DNA of 64,000 nt from NCBI RefSeq assembly GCF_042263505.1, contig NZ_JBHKFI010000020.1, positions 1 to 64,000 on the forward strand, in the 5' to 3' direction. Of this stretch, positions 33,305 through 42,432 are shown in pieces. The stretch is from Bacillus_BE sp042263505 (GTDB lineage: Bacteria; Bacillota; Bacilli; Bacillales; Cytobacillaceae). The position numbers and the translations under genes were made by a program. Below the pieces are notes generated by a model. It was not told the origin of the DNA and searched no databases. It worked only from the letters and a program-made list of their open reading frames with translations. The number at the start of each line of letters is the position of its first letter. Positions within the stretch are counted from its first letter, which is position 1.

Positions 33305-34132
33305 ATGAAGAAGAAAGCATTTCTAGGAATGGGCTTTGCGCTATCCTTGTTATTTAGCCCGTTTCACCAAGCTTTTGCTGCCGAAACAACAGGAGAACAA
33401 AGACAAGTGGATAATGTAGCCCATCGCGGGGCATCCGGATATGCGCCGGAAAACACCATCGCTGCTTTTGACAAAGCAGTTGAAATGAAAGCGGACTATA
33501 TTGAAATTGATGTTCAAAGAAGCAAGGATGGGAAGCTGGTCATTATCCATGATACGACCGTGGATAGAACTACTGACGGGACAGGCAAAGTGAAGGATTT
33601 AACTTTTGAACAATTGAGGGCTCTTGACGCCGGCAGTTTTAAGGGGGAGCAATTTAAAGGAGAAAAAATCCCGACTTTTGATGAAATACTTGATCGTTAT
33701 CACGGAAAAACTGGCATTTTAATAGAGTTAAAGACACCGGAGCTTTACCCTGGCATAGAAGAAAGTGTTGCCCAGGAGTTAAAAGAGCGTAATCTTGACC
33801 ATCCGCAAAATGAAAAAATTATTATCCAATCGTTTAACTTTGAATCAATGGAAAAAATGAATGAACTTCTTCCAAAGGTGCCAATTGGAGTTCTTACTTC
33901 TTCTCAAGCTGATGCATCAGAACAGGCATTAAAAGAATTTTCCGCTTACGCTGATTACTTTAACCCGAGCTACGGAATTGTTTCGGAAGATTTAGTTGAA
34001 CAAGTTCATTCACTTGGATTGAAAATTTCTTCATGGACAGTAAGCAACCAGGAAACAGCCAATTTTCTTTTAAGTATGGATGTTGATGCCATTATTACTA
34101 ATTACCCGGATTATGTAGATCCTCGAAACTAA
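33305..34132 (+). CDS. glpQ: Secreted glycerophosphodiester phosphodiesterase
   Basis: The 275 residues start with a signal peptide (MKKKAFLGMGFALSLLFSPF, cut probably after AFA). The GDPD barrel follows: VAHRGASGYAPENTIAAFDK, IEIDVQRSKDGKLVIIHD and TVDRTTDGTGKV. The paired His and the E-D metal ligands are present. It releases glycerol-3-phosphate from deacylated phospholipids or teichoic acid outside the cell. It is a single gene with GGGGATGAG upstream, an inverted repeat before it and a terminator after it. Confidence 0.92.
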   Translation: MKKKAFLGMGFALSLLFSPFHQAFAAETTGEQRQVDNVAHRGASGYAPENTIAAFDKAVEMKADYIEIDVQRSKDGKLVIIHDTTVDRTTDGTGKVKDLTFEQLRALDAGSFKGEQFKGEKIPTFDEILDRYHGKTGILIELKTPELYPGIEESVAQELKERNLDHPQNEKIIIQSFNFESMEKMNELLPKVPIGVLTSSQADASEQALKEFSAYADYFNPSYGIVSEDLVEQVHSLGLKISSWTVSNQETANFLLSMDVDAIITNYPDYVDPRN

Positions 34133-34186
34133 TATTAAAGAGACGAAGGTACTATGTACCACAAAAATATTTAAAAGGACTAATTC

Positions 34187-34212
34187 CCTCAAACAATGGT
34201 TTGAGGTTTTTT
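34187..34212 (+). terminator. Terminator of glpQ
   Basis: CCTCAAAC (34187-34194) pairs with GTTTGAGG (34199-34206), followed by TTTTTT. Confidence 0.85.
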
Positions 34213-34280
34213 GTATCCCGAGGCAACCCGATTTATAACAGGAATAAATCCTTAATACAGAACAAAAAATTTAACCGTCA

Positions 34281-34303
34281 AAAAGTGAACAGTGTTTACT
34301 TTT
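34281..34303. promoter_or_regulatory. Palindromic operator before the acyl-CoA genes
   Basis: AAAAGTGAAC-AGT-GTTTACTTTT is a palindrome with one mismatch, 47 bp before the acyl-CoA dehydrogenase start. It resembles FadR/TetR-type operators. The TetR gene at 37612-38166 is the natural candidate binder. Confidence 0.6.
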
Positions 34304-34349
34304 GTGATTAATGATGTTAGAATTTTCTGTAAAAGAGGTGGCGATTTGG

Positions 34350-35942
34350 ATGGTGAAAGTTCAAAAATCTGAAGGTTATTCTTTTCAACCATATTTAGAT
34401 GTGAGAGACACGTTGAATGATTTAGACAATCCATTTTTACGAAAGGTTTTAGAAAAAACGGTTGGGAGCGATTGGCAGGGGCTAGAACAAAGGCTCCAAC
34501 CTTTTGTAGAAAAACTCTCTACTAAATGGCGTAGGGCAACAAACGAGATTGCTAGACCCAAAAATCATCCGAGACTACGCCATTACGATGCCTACAACAA
34601 TCGGATTGATCGTCTTGTACGTCCATTAGAAGCAATCCAACTTACAGAAGAAGTATTTGGTGAGGGGTTATTTTCTTCAAAGCAGCTTGCTTATGAGGGG
34701 ATTATTAAGCGCTATTTTTTACATGGGAATGGAGAGGCTGGGATCACCTGTCCGCTGGCTTGTACAGATGGACTCATTGCGTTAATTGAAGCATTTTATG
34801 ATGAACAACCAGAGGAAGTCAGGAAAATTCACACTCATGCAAAGGAAGGAATCAACGGAGATTTTGCCATTGGAGCACAATTTATGTCGGAAATACAAGG
34901 GGGTTCAAATATTCCAGCGAATATCCTACGAGCAGTACCTGAGGGCGATTATTATAAATTATATGGCAATAAATTTTTCTGCTCGGCTGTTCATGCTGAT
35001 TACTCTGTTGTAACGGCTCGTGTAGATGGAACAGAGGATGTGGCTGTATTTATTGTACCTTCCTGGCTTTCGGGTAATAAGGAAAAAGAGATTCGTAATA
35101 ACTTCCGCATTAATAGCTTGAAATGGAAGCTTGGTACTACTGAATTACCATCAGGAGAGATTGATTATGACGGAGCAATTGCCTATCGCATTGGTCCGCA
35201 AAATCGTGGGGTAGCATTAGCTGTGAGCATTGTCTTAACACGTTCACGATTAGATATAGGCTTGGCTAGTGCAGCTTTTGTGATGCGAGCAGCACGTGAA
35301 GCAAAGCTATATGCCCATTTTCGTCATGTATTTGATCGAAAAATTAATGATTTTCCAATGGCAGCTGCACAGTTGGATGATTTAGAGGATGCGGCAAAAC
35401 GAATGGTTGCTACCGCTTTTTCTATTTATAAAATGTTTCATGAAGAGGACACACTTAATGAACTAGAAGCCTTTGCATTACGCGAATTGATCTTATTGCA
35501 GAAAATTTTTGCCTCTAAAGAAGCGGTTGAAAAATTGCGCTTAGCTATTTCTATTTTGGGTGGACATGGGGCGATTGAGGAGTTTTCTTCGATTCCAAGA
35601 TTATTCCGTGATAGCATGGTCAACGAACTTTGGGAAGGTCCAAGGAATGTCCTATTAACCCAAATCTATCGTGATCTTTATAAAATGCAAAGACATGTTC
35701 CGTTAAATGAAATATTAAAGACATTATTTCCACATTTAGCAGATGCTGAAATCTTTGTTTACAGTAAGCGTATTCACACAATTTTGGCACAAAACCTTGT
35801 GGCAGCACCAACAAACGAAAATAAACAGGCTGCAAGAAACTGGGAGCTACTTTGGGAAGAGTTATTCTTATCCTATCAATATGCGGTAATAGCTCCATTT
35901 AAAGAGATACCGATTTTGCAAAAAGAAACTCTTAACAAATGA
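34350..35942 (+). CDS. Acyl-CoA dehydrogenase family protein
   Basis: ATG 34350 is nine bases after AAAGAGGTG and is preferred to an ATG 13 codons earlier. The 530 residues have the acyl-CoA dehydrogenase order: helical N-terminus, FAIGAQFMSEIQGGSNIPAN for FAD/substrate contact, a beta domain (FFCSAVHADYSVVTARVDG) and a C-terminal helical domain ending ELWEGPRNVLLTQIYRDL. The long form resembles the AidB-like group. It should oxidise an acyl-CoA. The acyl-CoA ligase gene follows after 16 bp, so the pair may activate and oxidise a carboxylic acid. Confidence 0.85.
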   Translation: MVKVQKSEGYSFQPYLDVRDTLNDLDNPFLRKVLEKTVGSDWQGLEQRLQPFVEKLSTKWRRATNEIARPKNHPRLRHYDAYNNRIDRLVRPLEAIQLTEEVFGEGLFSSKQLAYEGIIKRYFLHGNGEAGITCPLACTDGLIALIEAFYDEQPEEVRKIHTHAKEGINGDFAIGAQFMSEIQGGSNIPANILRAVPEGDYYKLYGNKFFCSAVHADYSVVTARVDGTEDVAVFIVPSWLSGNKEKEIRNNFRINSLKWKLGTTELPSGEIDYDGAIAYRIGPQNRGVALAVSIVLTRSRLDIGLASAAFVMRAAREAKLYAHFRHVFDRKINDFPMAAAQLDDLEDAAKRMVATAFSIYKMFHEEDTLNELEAFALRELILLQKIFASKEAVEKLRLAISILGGHGAIEEFSSIPRLFRDSMVNELWEGPRNVLLTQIYRDLYKMQRHVPLNEILKTLFPHLADAEIFVYSKRIHTILAQNLVAAPTNENKQAARNWELLWEELFLSYQYAVIAPFKEIPILQKETLNK

Positions 35943-35958
35943 TAAGGGGGAATGGGCG

Positions 35959-37458
35959 ATGGGAAACAATATAGGAAGTATGTTACGTAGTCGAGCAGTT
36001 ATGATGGGGGAGAAAATTGGATTTATTCATGGAGACTTGAACATTTCATTTAAAGAAATGAATACAAGGGCGAATGCATTTGCCTCATATCTGCAACAAC
36101 AAGGGATTACAATGGGAGACAAAATTGCTATTCTTTGCAAAAACAATGAAAACGTAGTGGCAACATTTTTTGGAGCTGCCAAGATAGGTGTTATAACCGT
36201 AATGGCAAATTGGCGCCTGCAACCAGCAGAGTTACAATATATATTGACGCATAGTGATGCAAAACTTGTCGTATATGATGAAATCTTTCAAACAGTTATT
36301 GATGAATTAAAAAGACAAATTCCTGCAACATTGTTTATTTCAAAGAATACATCACCTTCGTTTGAAGCTATTTGGGGAAATAAGGTTGAAGAGCCAGTAT
36401 ATACTTCAGGGGGAGATGAACCAATTTTAATCATGTATACATCCGGTACAACGGGTAAGCCTAACGGTGCGTTGTTATCGCACAACAATTTGCTAGCAGC
36501 ATCGATAGGTTTATCTCATACAATCGATTGGTGGGAACAAGATCGATTTTTAATGGTGGCTCCGTTCTTCCATATAGGCGGATTTGCACCGCTGATTACA
36601 AATGTTCATACAGGAGCTACCATGATTTTGCTGGAAGATTTTGAACCGGTTGCAACTTGGAGATTAATTGAAAAAGAATGTATCACAACGATGATGACGG
36701 TTCCTGCTATGCTAGCATTTTTGTTAAAAACGTATCCGATGGTAAAGCCCGACATATCTTCTCTTCGTAACATTTCATGTGGAGCATCTGCCGTCCCAAC
36801 ACCACTCATTTTAGGATTTAGACAGCTTGGTATACCGATTCAGCAAGTGTGTGGCATTACGGAATATACAGGTGCTGTAACATTTTGGAAAGAATCGCAA
36901 CACCCTGAAAAGTATGATTCTATGGGCAAGCCAGTCATGCAGGGGACATTGCGTATTGCACATATTGATACAAAGGAACCGTTACCGCCGGGTGAGGTCG
37001 GCGAAATTGTCATTGGTGGTCCGCAAGTTTTCGTCGGCTACTATAAAAATGAAGAAGCCTATTATGCGGCTGTTCAAAATGGCAAGTTTTACACAGGGGA
37101 TTTAGGCTATTTGGACGAAGATGGATTTTTATATGTAGTAGATCGTTTAAAAGATATGATCATTAGTGGTGGGGAAAATATTTATTCTGCTGAACTGGAG
37201 TTAGCTCTTAGTTTGCATCCTGCGATTGCAGATGTAGCAGTAGTTGGTATCCCGAATGAGCAATGGGGTGAGGTGCCACATGCATATATCGTCAAAGCAG
37301 CTGATGCCAGTCTTTCTGAAGAGGAAGTAATTTCCTTTTGTAAGGAAAAACTTGCCTCTTATAAGGCGATAAAAGAGGTAAGTTTCATCGACCAATTACC
37401 GCGTAATGCCGTGGGGAAAATTTTGAAGAGCAAGCTAAAGGAGGCTGCAACCATTTAG
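35959..37458 (+). CDS. Acyl-CoA synthetase (AMP-forming)
   Basis: The 499 residues show the ANL-family blocks: P-loop ILIMYTSGTTGKPNGALLSH, the GITEYTG motif, YTGDLGYLDEDGFLYVVDRL and PRNAVGKILKSKL with the catalytic Lys. It joins CoA to a fatty or aromatic acid through an acyl-adenylate. AAGGGGG lies eight bases before ATG 35959. It forms an operon with the acyl-CoA dehydrogenase and ends at a bidirectional terminator facing the TetR gene. Confidence 0.9.
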   Translation: MGNNIGSMLRSRAVMMGEKIGFIHGDLNISFKEMNTRANAFASYLQQQGITMGDKIAILCKNNENVVATFFGAAKIGVITVMANWRLQPAELQYILTHSDAKLVVYDEIFQTVIDELKRQIPATLFISKNTSPSFEAIWGNKVEEPVYTSGGDEPILIMYTSGTTGKPNGALLSHNNLLAASIGLSHTIDWWEQDRFLMVAPFFHIGGFAPLITNVHTGATMILLEDFEPVATWRLIEKECITTMMTVPAMLAFLLKTYPMVKPDISSLRNISCGASAVPTPLILGFRQLGIPIQQVCGITEYTGAVTFWKESQHPEKYDSMGKPVMQGTLRIAHIDTKEPLPPGEVGEIVIGGPQVFVGYYKNEEAYYAAVQNGKFYTGDLGYLDEDGFLYVVDRLKDMIISGGENIYSAELELALSLHPAIADVAVVGIPNEQWGEVPHAYIVKAADASLSEEEVISFCKEKLASYKAIKEVSFIDQLPRNAVGKILKSKLKEAATI

Positions 37459-37529
37459 TAAATGGTTTACTTCCGTAGTTAAAGATAAAGTGATCTTTTA
37501 GTTGGAACTCATTACTACGTAATCTAATA

Positions 37530-37570
37530 AAAACAAGTATCTTCCATTTAAGGGAAAGATGCTTGTTTTT
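37530..37570. terminator. Bidirectional terminator
   Basis: AAACAAGTATCTT (37531-37543) pairs with AAGATGCTTGTTT (37556-37568) with one G-T pair, with A's before and T's after. It separates the acyl-CoA ligase from the converging TetR gene. Confidence 0.8.
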
Positions 37571-37611
37571 AGTATAATAGACTCTATCATCGTTATTATT
37601 TTCGGTTAATG

Positions 37612-38166
37612 CTAGGAAGGTAAGTGTCCGATGTAGCGTTTTACAAGAAATGTGATGTGTTCGAGTGCTTGTTCAGATGTAAAACCAGGATAGTTTTTGT
37701 AAGTGATTAGTAAACCATTTAATGTAGAAAAAAGTAATTGTGCTTCACTTTTTGCTTCCTCTTGAAAAATTGGTTTTAATGATTGCTCAAATATTCCAAT
37801 CAGCTCTGAAATTTCCGCAAAAATTGGTATCGATGTATGCGGGCGATTGGCTTCCAACATAAAGTAAGCCATCATTTGATATAAAACATTTTCCTTGAAC
37901 ATATAGTTGACGTAATTTAAGGTTAGTTCCTCAAGACGCGAAAATGCCTTTAGCCGGGAAATTAATTTTATCCCCTCAAGCTTCATTGTCTCTATGTAAA
38001 GTTGCTGCTGATCCTTAAAGTATTTGTAAATGAGCGCAGGTGAAACGTTTGCCTGTTTGGCAATGTCACGTATGCTGATATTTGTAAATGATTTTGTACT
38101 AAATAAATACAAAGCAGCTTCGATAATTTTTTGCTTACTTTCCTGTTTTTTTATATCACGTTTCAT
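37612..38166 (-). CDS. TetR-family regulator of the acyl-CoA genes (probable)
   Basis: ATG 38166 follows AGAAGGAGACC; a start 26 codons earlier lacks a site. The 184 residues open with an HTH (KQKIIEAALYLFSTKSFTNI, SIRDIAKQANVSPALIYKYF) and a helical effector domain. Its convergent position next to the acyl-CoA dehydrogenase/ligase operon, and the palindrome at 34281, suggest it represses that operon. This is inference; the same palindrome is not seen before its own gene. Confidence 0.85.
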   Translation of the reverse strand: MKRDIKKQESKQKIIEAALYLFSTKSFTNISIRDIAKQANVSPALIYKYFKDQQQLYIETMKLEGIKLISRLKAFSRLEELTLNYVNYMFKENVLYQMMAYFMLEANRPHTSIPIFAEISELIGIFEQSLKPIFQEEAKSEAQLLFSTLNGLLITYKNYPGFTSEQALEHITFLVKRYIGHLPS

Positions 38167-38566
38167 CAGTGGTCTCCTTCTGAGTGAATTCCTTGCTGTG
38201 TTATCTTTCAAATAATGAATGAAATGCTTTTCCCTTTCTATCATATTATTTTTTGACTGGCAAAACTATTACTTGCATGAATTTGTTGTGGAAAGTAGGG
38301 ATATAACCCTTTATTCCGCAAATTCTTGGCAGTATTTAAGAATGAGAAGAATTTAGAGGTATTGGAATTTCTAAATAGCTATCGACCATCTAAGAAAAGA
38401 TGGAAACTCAGAAGTCCGTCTAAGTGCATCTGCAGGGAATCAAGGTATTAGACTTTACGAACATAAATATGGATTAATTACCAAGGCTCCCTTTTTTTCG
38501 ATTTATACATATTTCTATCAAGGTTGGAGAACTTATTTGTATCAATAAAATTAGGAGAAATTTTTT

Positions 38567-39082
38567 ATGAACAATAACGTATTTAGGTTGATCAATCAGT
38601 TTTCTGGACGTTGTTCTCCCATGGATTTTTTAATGATCTTGATTTCAAATAGGATTCGTTATGTGTATATTTTTGTGTTGATTTTCTTGTGGTTTAGAAA
38701 TGATTCATATAAAAAAGTGTTTAGTATTGCGGTGAAATCTATGGGGATTGTATTGATCATTAATACTCTAATTAAATTGTTTCATTTTAAACCACGTCCA
38801 TTTTTGAATCATCGTGTTGGCATACTTATTCCTTCAAAAATGGACTCTTCATTTCCAAGTAAACATACTTTGCTAGCATTTGCTATATCTACGTCTATTT
38901 TTCTTTATGATCGTGTCCTTGGTTCAATCATGTGGATATTATCTATATTGACGGGTTTCTCACGTATTTGGGTTGGACATCATTATCCATCTGATATTAT
39001 CGGAAGTGCCTTTATCGCCACTATGACTAGCATCATTTTAGATAAAATCTCTCAGAATGTTCAAAAAGCACCTATCATTTAA
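38567..39082 (+). CDS. bcrC: PAP2-family undecaprenyl-pyrophosphate phosphatase, BcrC-like
   Basis: The 171-residue membrane protein carries the PAP2 motifs KPRPF, SFPSKHT and SRIWVGHHYPSD with their catalytic His residues, among four or five helices. BcrC recycles the wall carrier lipid and confers bacitracin tolerance. In Bacillus it belongs to the SigM regulon, and a SigM-like factor is encoded at 13635. It stands alone with AGGAGAAA upstream. Between 38167 and 38566 I see no gene beyond a short protein-like reading near 38390-38545. Other PAP2 phosphatases remain possible. Confidence 0.8.
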   Translation: MNNNVFRLINQFSGRCSPMDFLMILISNRIRYVYIFVLIFLWFRNDSYKKVFSIAVKSMGIVLIINTLIKLFHFKPRPFLNHRVGILIPSKMDSSFPSKHTLLAFAISTSIFLYDRVLGSIMWILSILTGFSRIWVGHHYPSDIIGSAFIATMTSIILDKISQNVQKAPII

Positions 39083-39167
39083 ATACATCGTGTAGGGTAC
39101 TATTTGAATTAATAAAGTACAAATGAAAATTTGTTTGGGACTTTACTGATTTTAATTTTTTTACAAG

Positions 39168-39195
39168 AATGCCCATCAAGAGTGGGCATTTTCAG
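39168..39195 (+). terminator. Terminator after the bcrC-like gene
   Basis: AATGCCCA (39168-39175) pairs with TGGGCATT (39183-39190), followed by TTC. A REP-like element follows directly. Confidence 0.65.
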
Positions 39196-39203
39196 TTGAA
39201 GGT

Positions 39204-39274
39204 AGAAGCAGGGGACGTTTCTCTGCTTCCTTTTTTATTTAGAAAGAGGCAAGGAACCTTCCCTTGCTTCGTCT
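39204..39274 (+). repeat. REP-like double-hairpin element, copy A
   Basis: It has two short hairpins joined by TTTTTTATTTAGAAAG: GAAGCAG...CTGCTTC and GCAAGG...CCTTGC. Nearly the same order of blocks recurs at 39902 and 40778, and its left half recurs at 26208. Confidence 0.75.
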
Positions 39275-39454
39275 TACAATTTCTGTTTACCTTACAAATC
39301 ATATGATAAGCAAAAATTGACTCCTGCACAGCGTTTAGGGATTACAAATAAGAAATTTAAAATAGAATACATTTTGTATTTAAGGTAATTATTCCAATTA
39401 ATGGTATTTATGGTAAAGTGAAATTACAAAAGTAAATAAGGGGGAGTAGTTATT

Positions 39455-39721
39455 TTGCTTATAGGACCTTTGGTATATTCTTTTATACCAGGAGTAATTA
39501 TTTTGATGCTTACTTGGTGGCTTACTAAGAAGAAATTACCTTTATTTGTAAAGCTATTACCAAGTATTATAACATTTATCGCTGTGGTAGTTCTTTTTTA
39601 TATTGGTTATGTAAAAGTTAGAGGGTGGGAAGGTGCCGCTTATTTATTTCTTGCCTTTTTCCTAACCATATTTGCAATTATATCTTTTATGATTGGAAAA
39701 AAGTTAAAACCAAGTTCGTAA
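39455..39721 (+). CDS. YesK-like small membrane protein
   Basis: TTG 39455 is seven bases after GGGGGAG. The 88 residues form three membrane helices separated by short Lys-rich turns (WWLTKKKLPLFVKLLP) and end in KKLKPSS. Length and layout resemble the YesK family of Bacillus, whose function is unknown. It is flanked on both sides by REP-like elements. Confidence 0.65.
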   Translation: MLIGPLVYSFIPGVIILMLTWWLTKKKLPLFVKLLPSIITFIAVVVLFYIGYVKVRGWEGAAYLFLAFFLTIFAIISFMIGKKLKPSS

Positions 39722-39761
39722 AAACGATATTTTTCAAAGTACTCTTTCGATTAAAGATGCT

Positions 39762-39792
39762 AAAAGGAGCACCAATTAGTGCTCCTTTTTTG
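39762..39792 (+). terminator. Terminator of the YesK-like gene
   Basis: AAAAGGAGCAC (39762-39772) pairs with GTGCTCCTTTT (39779-39789), with a T-run. Confidence 0.85.
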
Positions 39793-39901
39793 TTGTAATT
39801 GTCTCATAAATCGCCACCTGAAACAAATGCTAATCCTGTGTTGATAAAGGTGGGATTTTGAATGTTTTTAATTATTTTGTCCCCCTAAAGAGAACCCATT
39901 A

Positions 39902-39964
39902 GACGTAGCTCTGCTTCCTTTTTTATTTAGAAAGAAGCAAGGAACCTTCCCTTGCTTCGTCTTA
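39902..39964 (+). repeat. REP-like double-hairpin element, copy B
   Basis: It matches copy A from GACG through CTCTGCTTCC and the GCAAGGAACCTTCCCTTGC hairpin. Its first hairpin arm is damaged. Confidence 0.7.
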
Positions 39965-40105
39965 GTCTTGAATCATTACTTAATGCAAGACTGTATAGAC
40001 GCAGATAATTATATATAATTATCAAAAGGTGCTTATTGCATAAACAGCAGGTAAGTGCAACAAGGTAACTTTTTCGTTGGGATCTGACTTAAAGGAGGAT
40101 AAATT

Positions 40106-40675
40106 ATGGTCAAGTACGAAAGACCAAGAAGAATACTTTTAGATTTAGCAGTTTCTTTAGATGGATTTATCGAAGGTCCAAAAGGGGAAATAGACTGGTG
40201 CATTATGGATCCAGATATGAACTTCAAGAATTTCTTAAATAAAATAGATACTATCTTATATGGAAGAAAAAGTTATGATTTATGGGGGCAATATGAGCCT
40301 AATATTGAAGTTTCTGATGCAGAAAAAGAAATTTGGGGATTGGTCTATAGTAAAGAGAAATATGTGTTTTCAAAAACACAAAAAAGGTCAGAAAATAACG
40401 TTACTTTTATTAATGAAAATATTGAGAATGAAATAATCAAATTAAAGAATAAGCCTGGTAAAGATATATGGCTTTATGGTGGGGCAAGTCTAATTACAAC
40501 CTTTGTAAACTTAGGGCTTGTCGATGAATTTAGATTATCTGTTCACCCTATTGTTTTGGGAGAAGGAAAACCCCTATTTATTGACATTAAGCAAAGGGTG
40601 AATCTAAAACTCGTTGAAACAAAAAGGTTTTCCTCTGGTGTCGTTCAACTATGCTATCATCTTAATGGGAAATGA
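40106..40675 (+). CDS. Dihydrofolate reductase/RibD C-terminal family protein
   Basis: The 189 residues read RRILLDLAVSLDGFIEGPKG, ILYGRKSYDLW and IWLYGGASLITTFVNLGLVD, then EFRLSVHPIVLGEGKPLF. This is the pattern of the widespread YyaP/YwjB-type RibD-C proteins, which bind a pyrimidine or folate-like substrate with NADPH. The physiological reaction is not known. The site AAAGGAGGATAA is ideal. It is a single gene between two REP-like elements. Confidence 0.88.
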   Translation: MVKYERPRRILLDLAVSLDGFIEGPKGEIDWCIMDPDMNFKNFLNKIDTILYGRKSYDLWGQYEPNIEVSDAEKEIWGLVYSKEKYVFSKTQKRSENNVTFINENIENEIIKLKNKPGKDIWLYGGASLITTFVNLGLVDEFRLSVHPIVLGEGKPLFIDIKQRVNLKLVETKRFSSGVVQLCYHLNGK

Positions 40676-40777
40676 TATGAATCTTGAAATGATGTACTTA
40701 ATCAAACGGGAAGTAAAGTTGAAAAAGGAACTTATATTTAAATCCTGTATATCTAATGTAATCAGTTAGCTAAGAAA

Positions 40778-40846
40778 GAAGCAGGGGACGTTTCTCTGCT
40801 TCCTTTTTTTATTTAGAAAGAAGCAAGGAACCGTCCCTTGCTTCGT
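40778..40846 (+). repeat. REP-like double-hairpin element, copy C
   Basis: This is the best-preserved copy: GAAGCAGGGGACGTTTCTCT, GCTTCC, T-run, then GAAGCAAGGAACCGTCCCTT and GCTTCG. The GGAACCGTCCCTTGC segment is typical of REP-like palindromes in Bacillus. Confidence 0.8.
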
Positions 40847-40860
40847 TTTGAAAGAAACAC

Positions 40861-40935
40861 TTGACAAACAACTCAAAGCACAGTAATCTTTCCACTATAG
40901 CGAATATAATTTACTATAGTATTTCGGAGGTGCGT
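40861..40935 (+). promoter_or_regulatory. Promoter region of the XRE-cupin/YczE operon
   Basis: TTGACA lies at 40861-40866. CTATAG occurs twice (around 40898 and 40914) around TATAAT (40905-40910), ending in the palindrome TACTATAGTA. TATAAT is too far from that TTGACA to pair with it. The repeated CTATAG sites may be the regulator's operator. Confidence 0.45.
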
Positions 40936-41484
40936 ATGATTTCAGCTAGCGAAACTATTAGTAGAAATATAAAAAGAATTCGGCAAGAAAGAAATCTTAC
41001 ATTAGATGATTTAGCTATATTAACTGGTGTTAGCAAGAGTATGTTGAGTGAAATTGAACGTTGCACAAAAAGTCCCACAATATCTGTGCTTGAAAAAGTA
41101 TGTGATGGGATTAATGTTCCACTTGCTCAACTTACGCATACCGAAACGCCTCAAGTATCTATTTCTACAAATGATACCATTAAACATTATTCTGCATGGG
41201 ATGGATTTGAATTATTTGTTTTATTTGAATTTGACCCAAATAAAAAGTTTGAAATATTTCGTCATGTAATTGCCCCTCATTCTGAACGTGTATCCGAGCG
41301 CCATGAATCAGGTATCAGGGAATATATTATCTGTACAAAGGGCGTTTTTAGTGTACAGGTTGAAGACAAAACGTTCCATTTGCAAGAAGGTGAAGCAATA
41401 CAGTTTCTTGCTAATTGCAAACATAAATATTTGAACTTAACAAATCAAGATGTAAATATTGTTATGCTTCTATATCATGAATAG
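40936..41484 (+). CDS. XRE-family regulator with cupin domain
   Basis: ATG 40936 follows GGAGGTG. The 182 residues have an N-terminal HTH_3 domain (NIKRIRQERNLTLDDLAILT, GVSKSMLSEIERCTKSPTIS) and a C-terminal cupin (HVIAPHSERVSERHESGIRE, FHLQEGEAIQFLANCKHKY). Such proteins sense small molecules and regulate a nearby gene. The gene overlaps that of a YczE-like membrane protein by 8 bp, which is probably its target. Confidence 0.9.
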   Translation: MISASETISRNIKRIRQERNLTLDDLAILTGVSKSMLSEIERCTKSPTISVLEKVCDGINVPLAQLTHTETPQVSISTNDTIKHYSAWDGFELFVLFEFDPNKKFEIFRHVIAPHSERVSERHESGIREYIICTKGVFSVQVEDKTFHLQEGEAIQFLANCKHKYLNLTNQDVNIVMLLYHE

Positions 41485-42145
41485 AGAGGTGTATTCTACT
41501 ATAAATAACTATGTGAAAAGAACAATTAGGTTGATATTTGGACTTTTTTTATATGCACTCGGCTCTTTTTTAAGCATACAGGCTAACATAGGCTTAGCCC
41601 CTTGGGAAGCATTCAGTATGGGGGGGTCTTATCTGACCCATATATCGTATGGCAATATCGTTGTCATTTCTGGCTTTGTTATCATTGCAATTGATTTTGC
41701 GTTTAAAGAAAAAATTGGATTTGGTACAATTCTTAATGCTATACTGATAGGAAAGTTTGTGGATTTGATTCAATTTGCCAATATCGTTCCCTTGATGTCC
41801 AATTTTTGGCTTGGCATACTAATGCTCCTGTTAGGGCAAGTTGTTATCTGCGCTGGAAGCTATTTATATATTGGTGCATCCCTCGGTTGTGGACCCCGTG
41901 ATGCACTCATGGTTGCACTTGGAAAGCGTATGCCAAAAGTACCCATAGGAGCAATACGAGGTTTAATAGAAGGTACCGTTCTTATTATTGGATGGCTGTT
42001 AGGTGCAAAGGTTGGCATGGGCACAGTAATATCTGTATTTGGTATTGGACTTATTTTGCAATTCACTTTTAAATTTCTACGCTTTGATGTAAAAAATATT
42101 AAGCATGAGAGTGTAGCTGATACAGTAAAAGTAATGAAATCGTAG
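41477..42145 (+). CDS. YczE/YitT-like membrane protein
   Basis: ATG 41477 overlaps the end of the XRE gene, suggesting coupled translation; GTG 41512 is an alternative. The 222 residues have five to six helices with LYALGSFLSIQANIGLAPWE and YLYIGASLGCGPRDALMVAL, the two half-repeats of the YczE family. Members often pair with MocR or XRE regulators and are suspected transporters. The substrate is unknown. Confidence 0.8.
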   Translation: MNREVYSTINNYVKRTIRLIFGLFLYALGSFLSIQANIGLAPWEAFSMGGSYLTHISYGNIVVISGFVIIAIDFAFKEKIGFGTILNAILIGKFVDLIQFANIVPLMSNFWLGILMLLLGQVVICAGSYLYIGASLGCGPRDALMVALGKRMPKVPIGAIRGLIEGTVLIIGWLLGAKVGMGTVISVFGIGLILQFTFKFLRFDVKNIKHESVADTVKVMKS

Positions 42146-42382
42146 CGAAAATAGTTGTTTCGCATTATATTAAAAGTGCGTTCTAAATTATAGTTTGTTT
42201 ATATGCTAATTATTGCGGTAATCCCAATATAATGTATTTAATTAAACAAATATCGGCTCTCTATCTCTAAAATCTGCTGTTATTGTAAAAGGATAGGCTA
42301 TATTGCATTGAACCATAAAGTTTTTGATCTTAAAACTTATTTATCGGTTTCAAATAATGGAAAGAAATACTCAGCTATCAGC

Positions 42383-42426
42383 AAAAACAAGGCTATTGGA
42401 AAAATCCAATAGCCTTGTTTTTTTTA
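42383..42426. terminator. Bidirectional terminator before the RND pump
   Basis: AAACAAGGCTATTGGA pairs with TCCAATAGCCTTGTTT across a 4-nt loop, with T-runs on both strands. It ends both the YczE operon and the converging swrC-like gene. Confidence 0.9.
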
Positions 42427-42432
42427 AGTATG

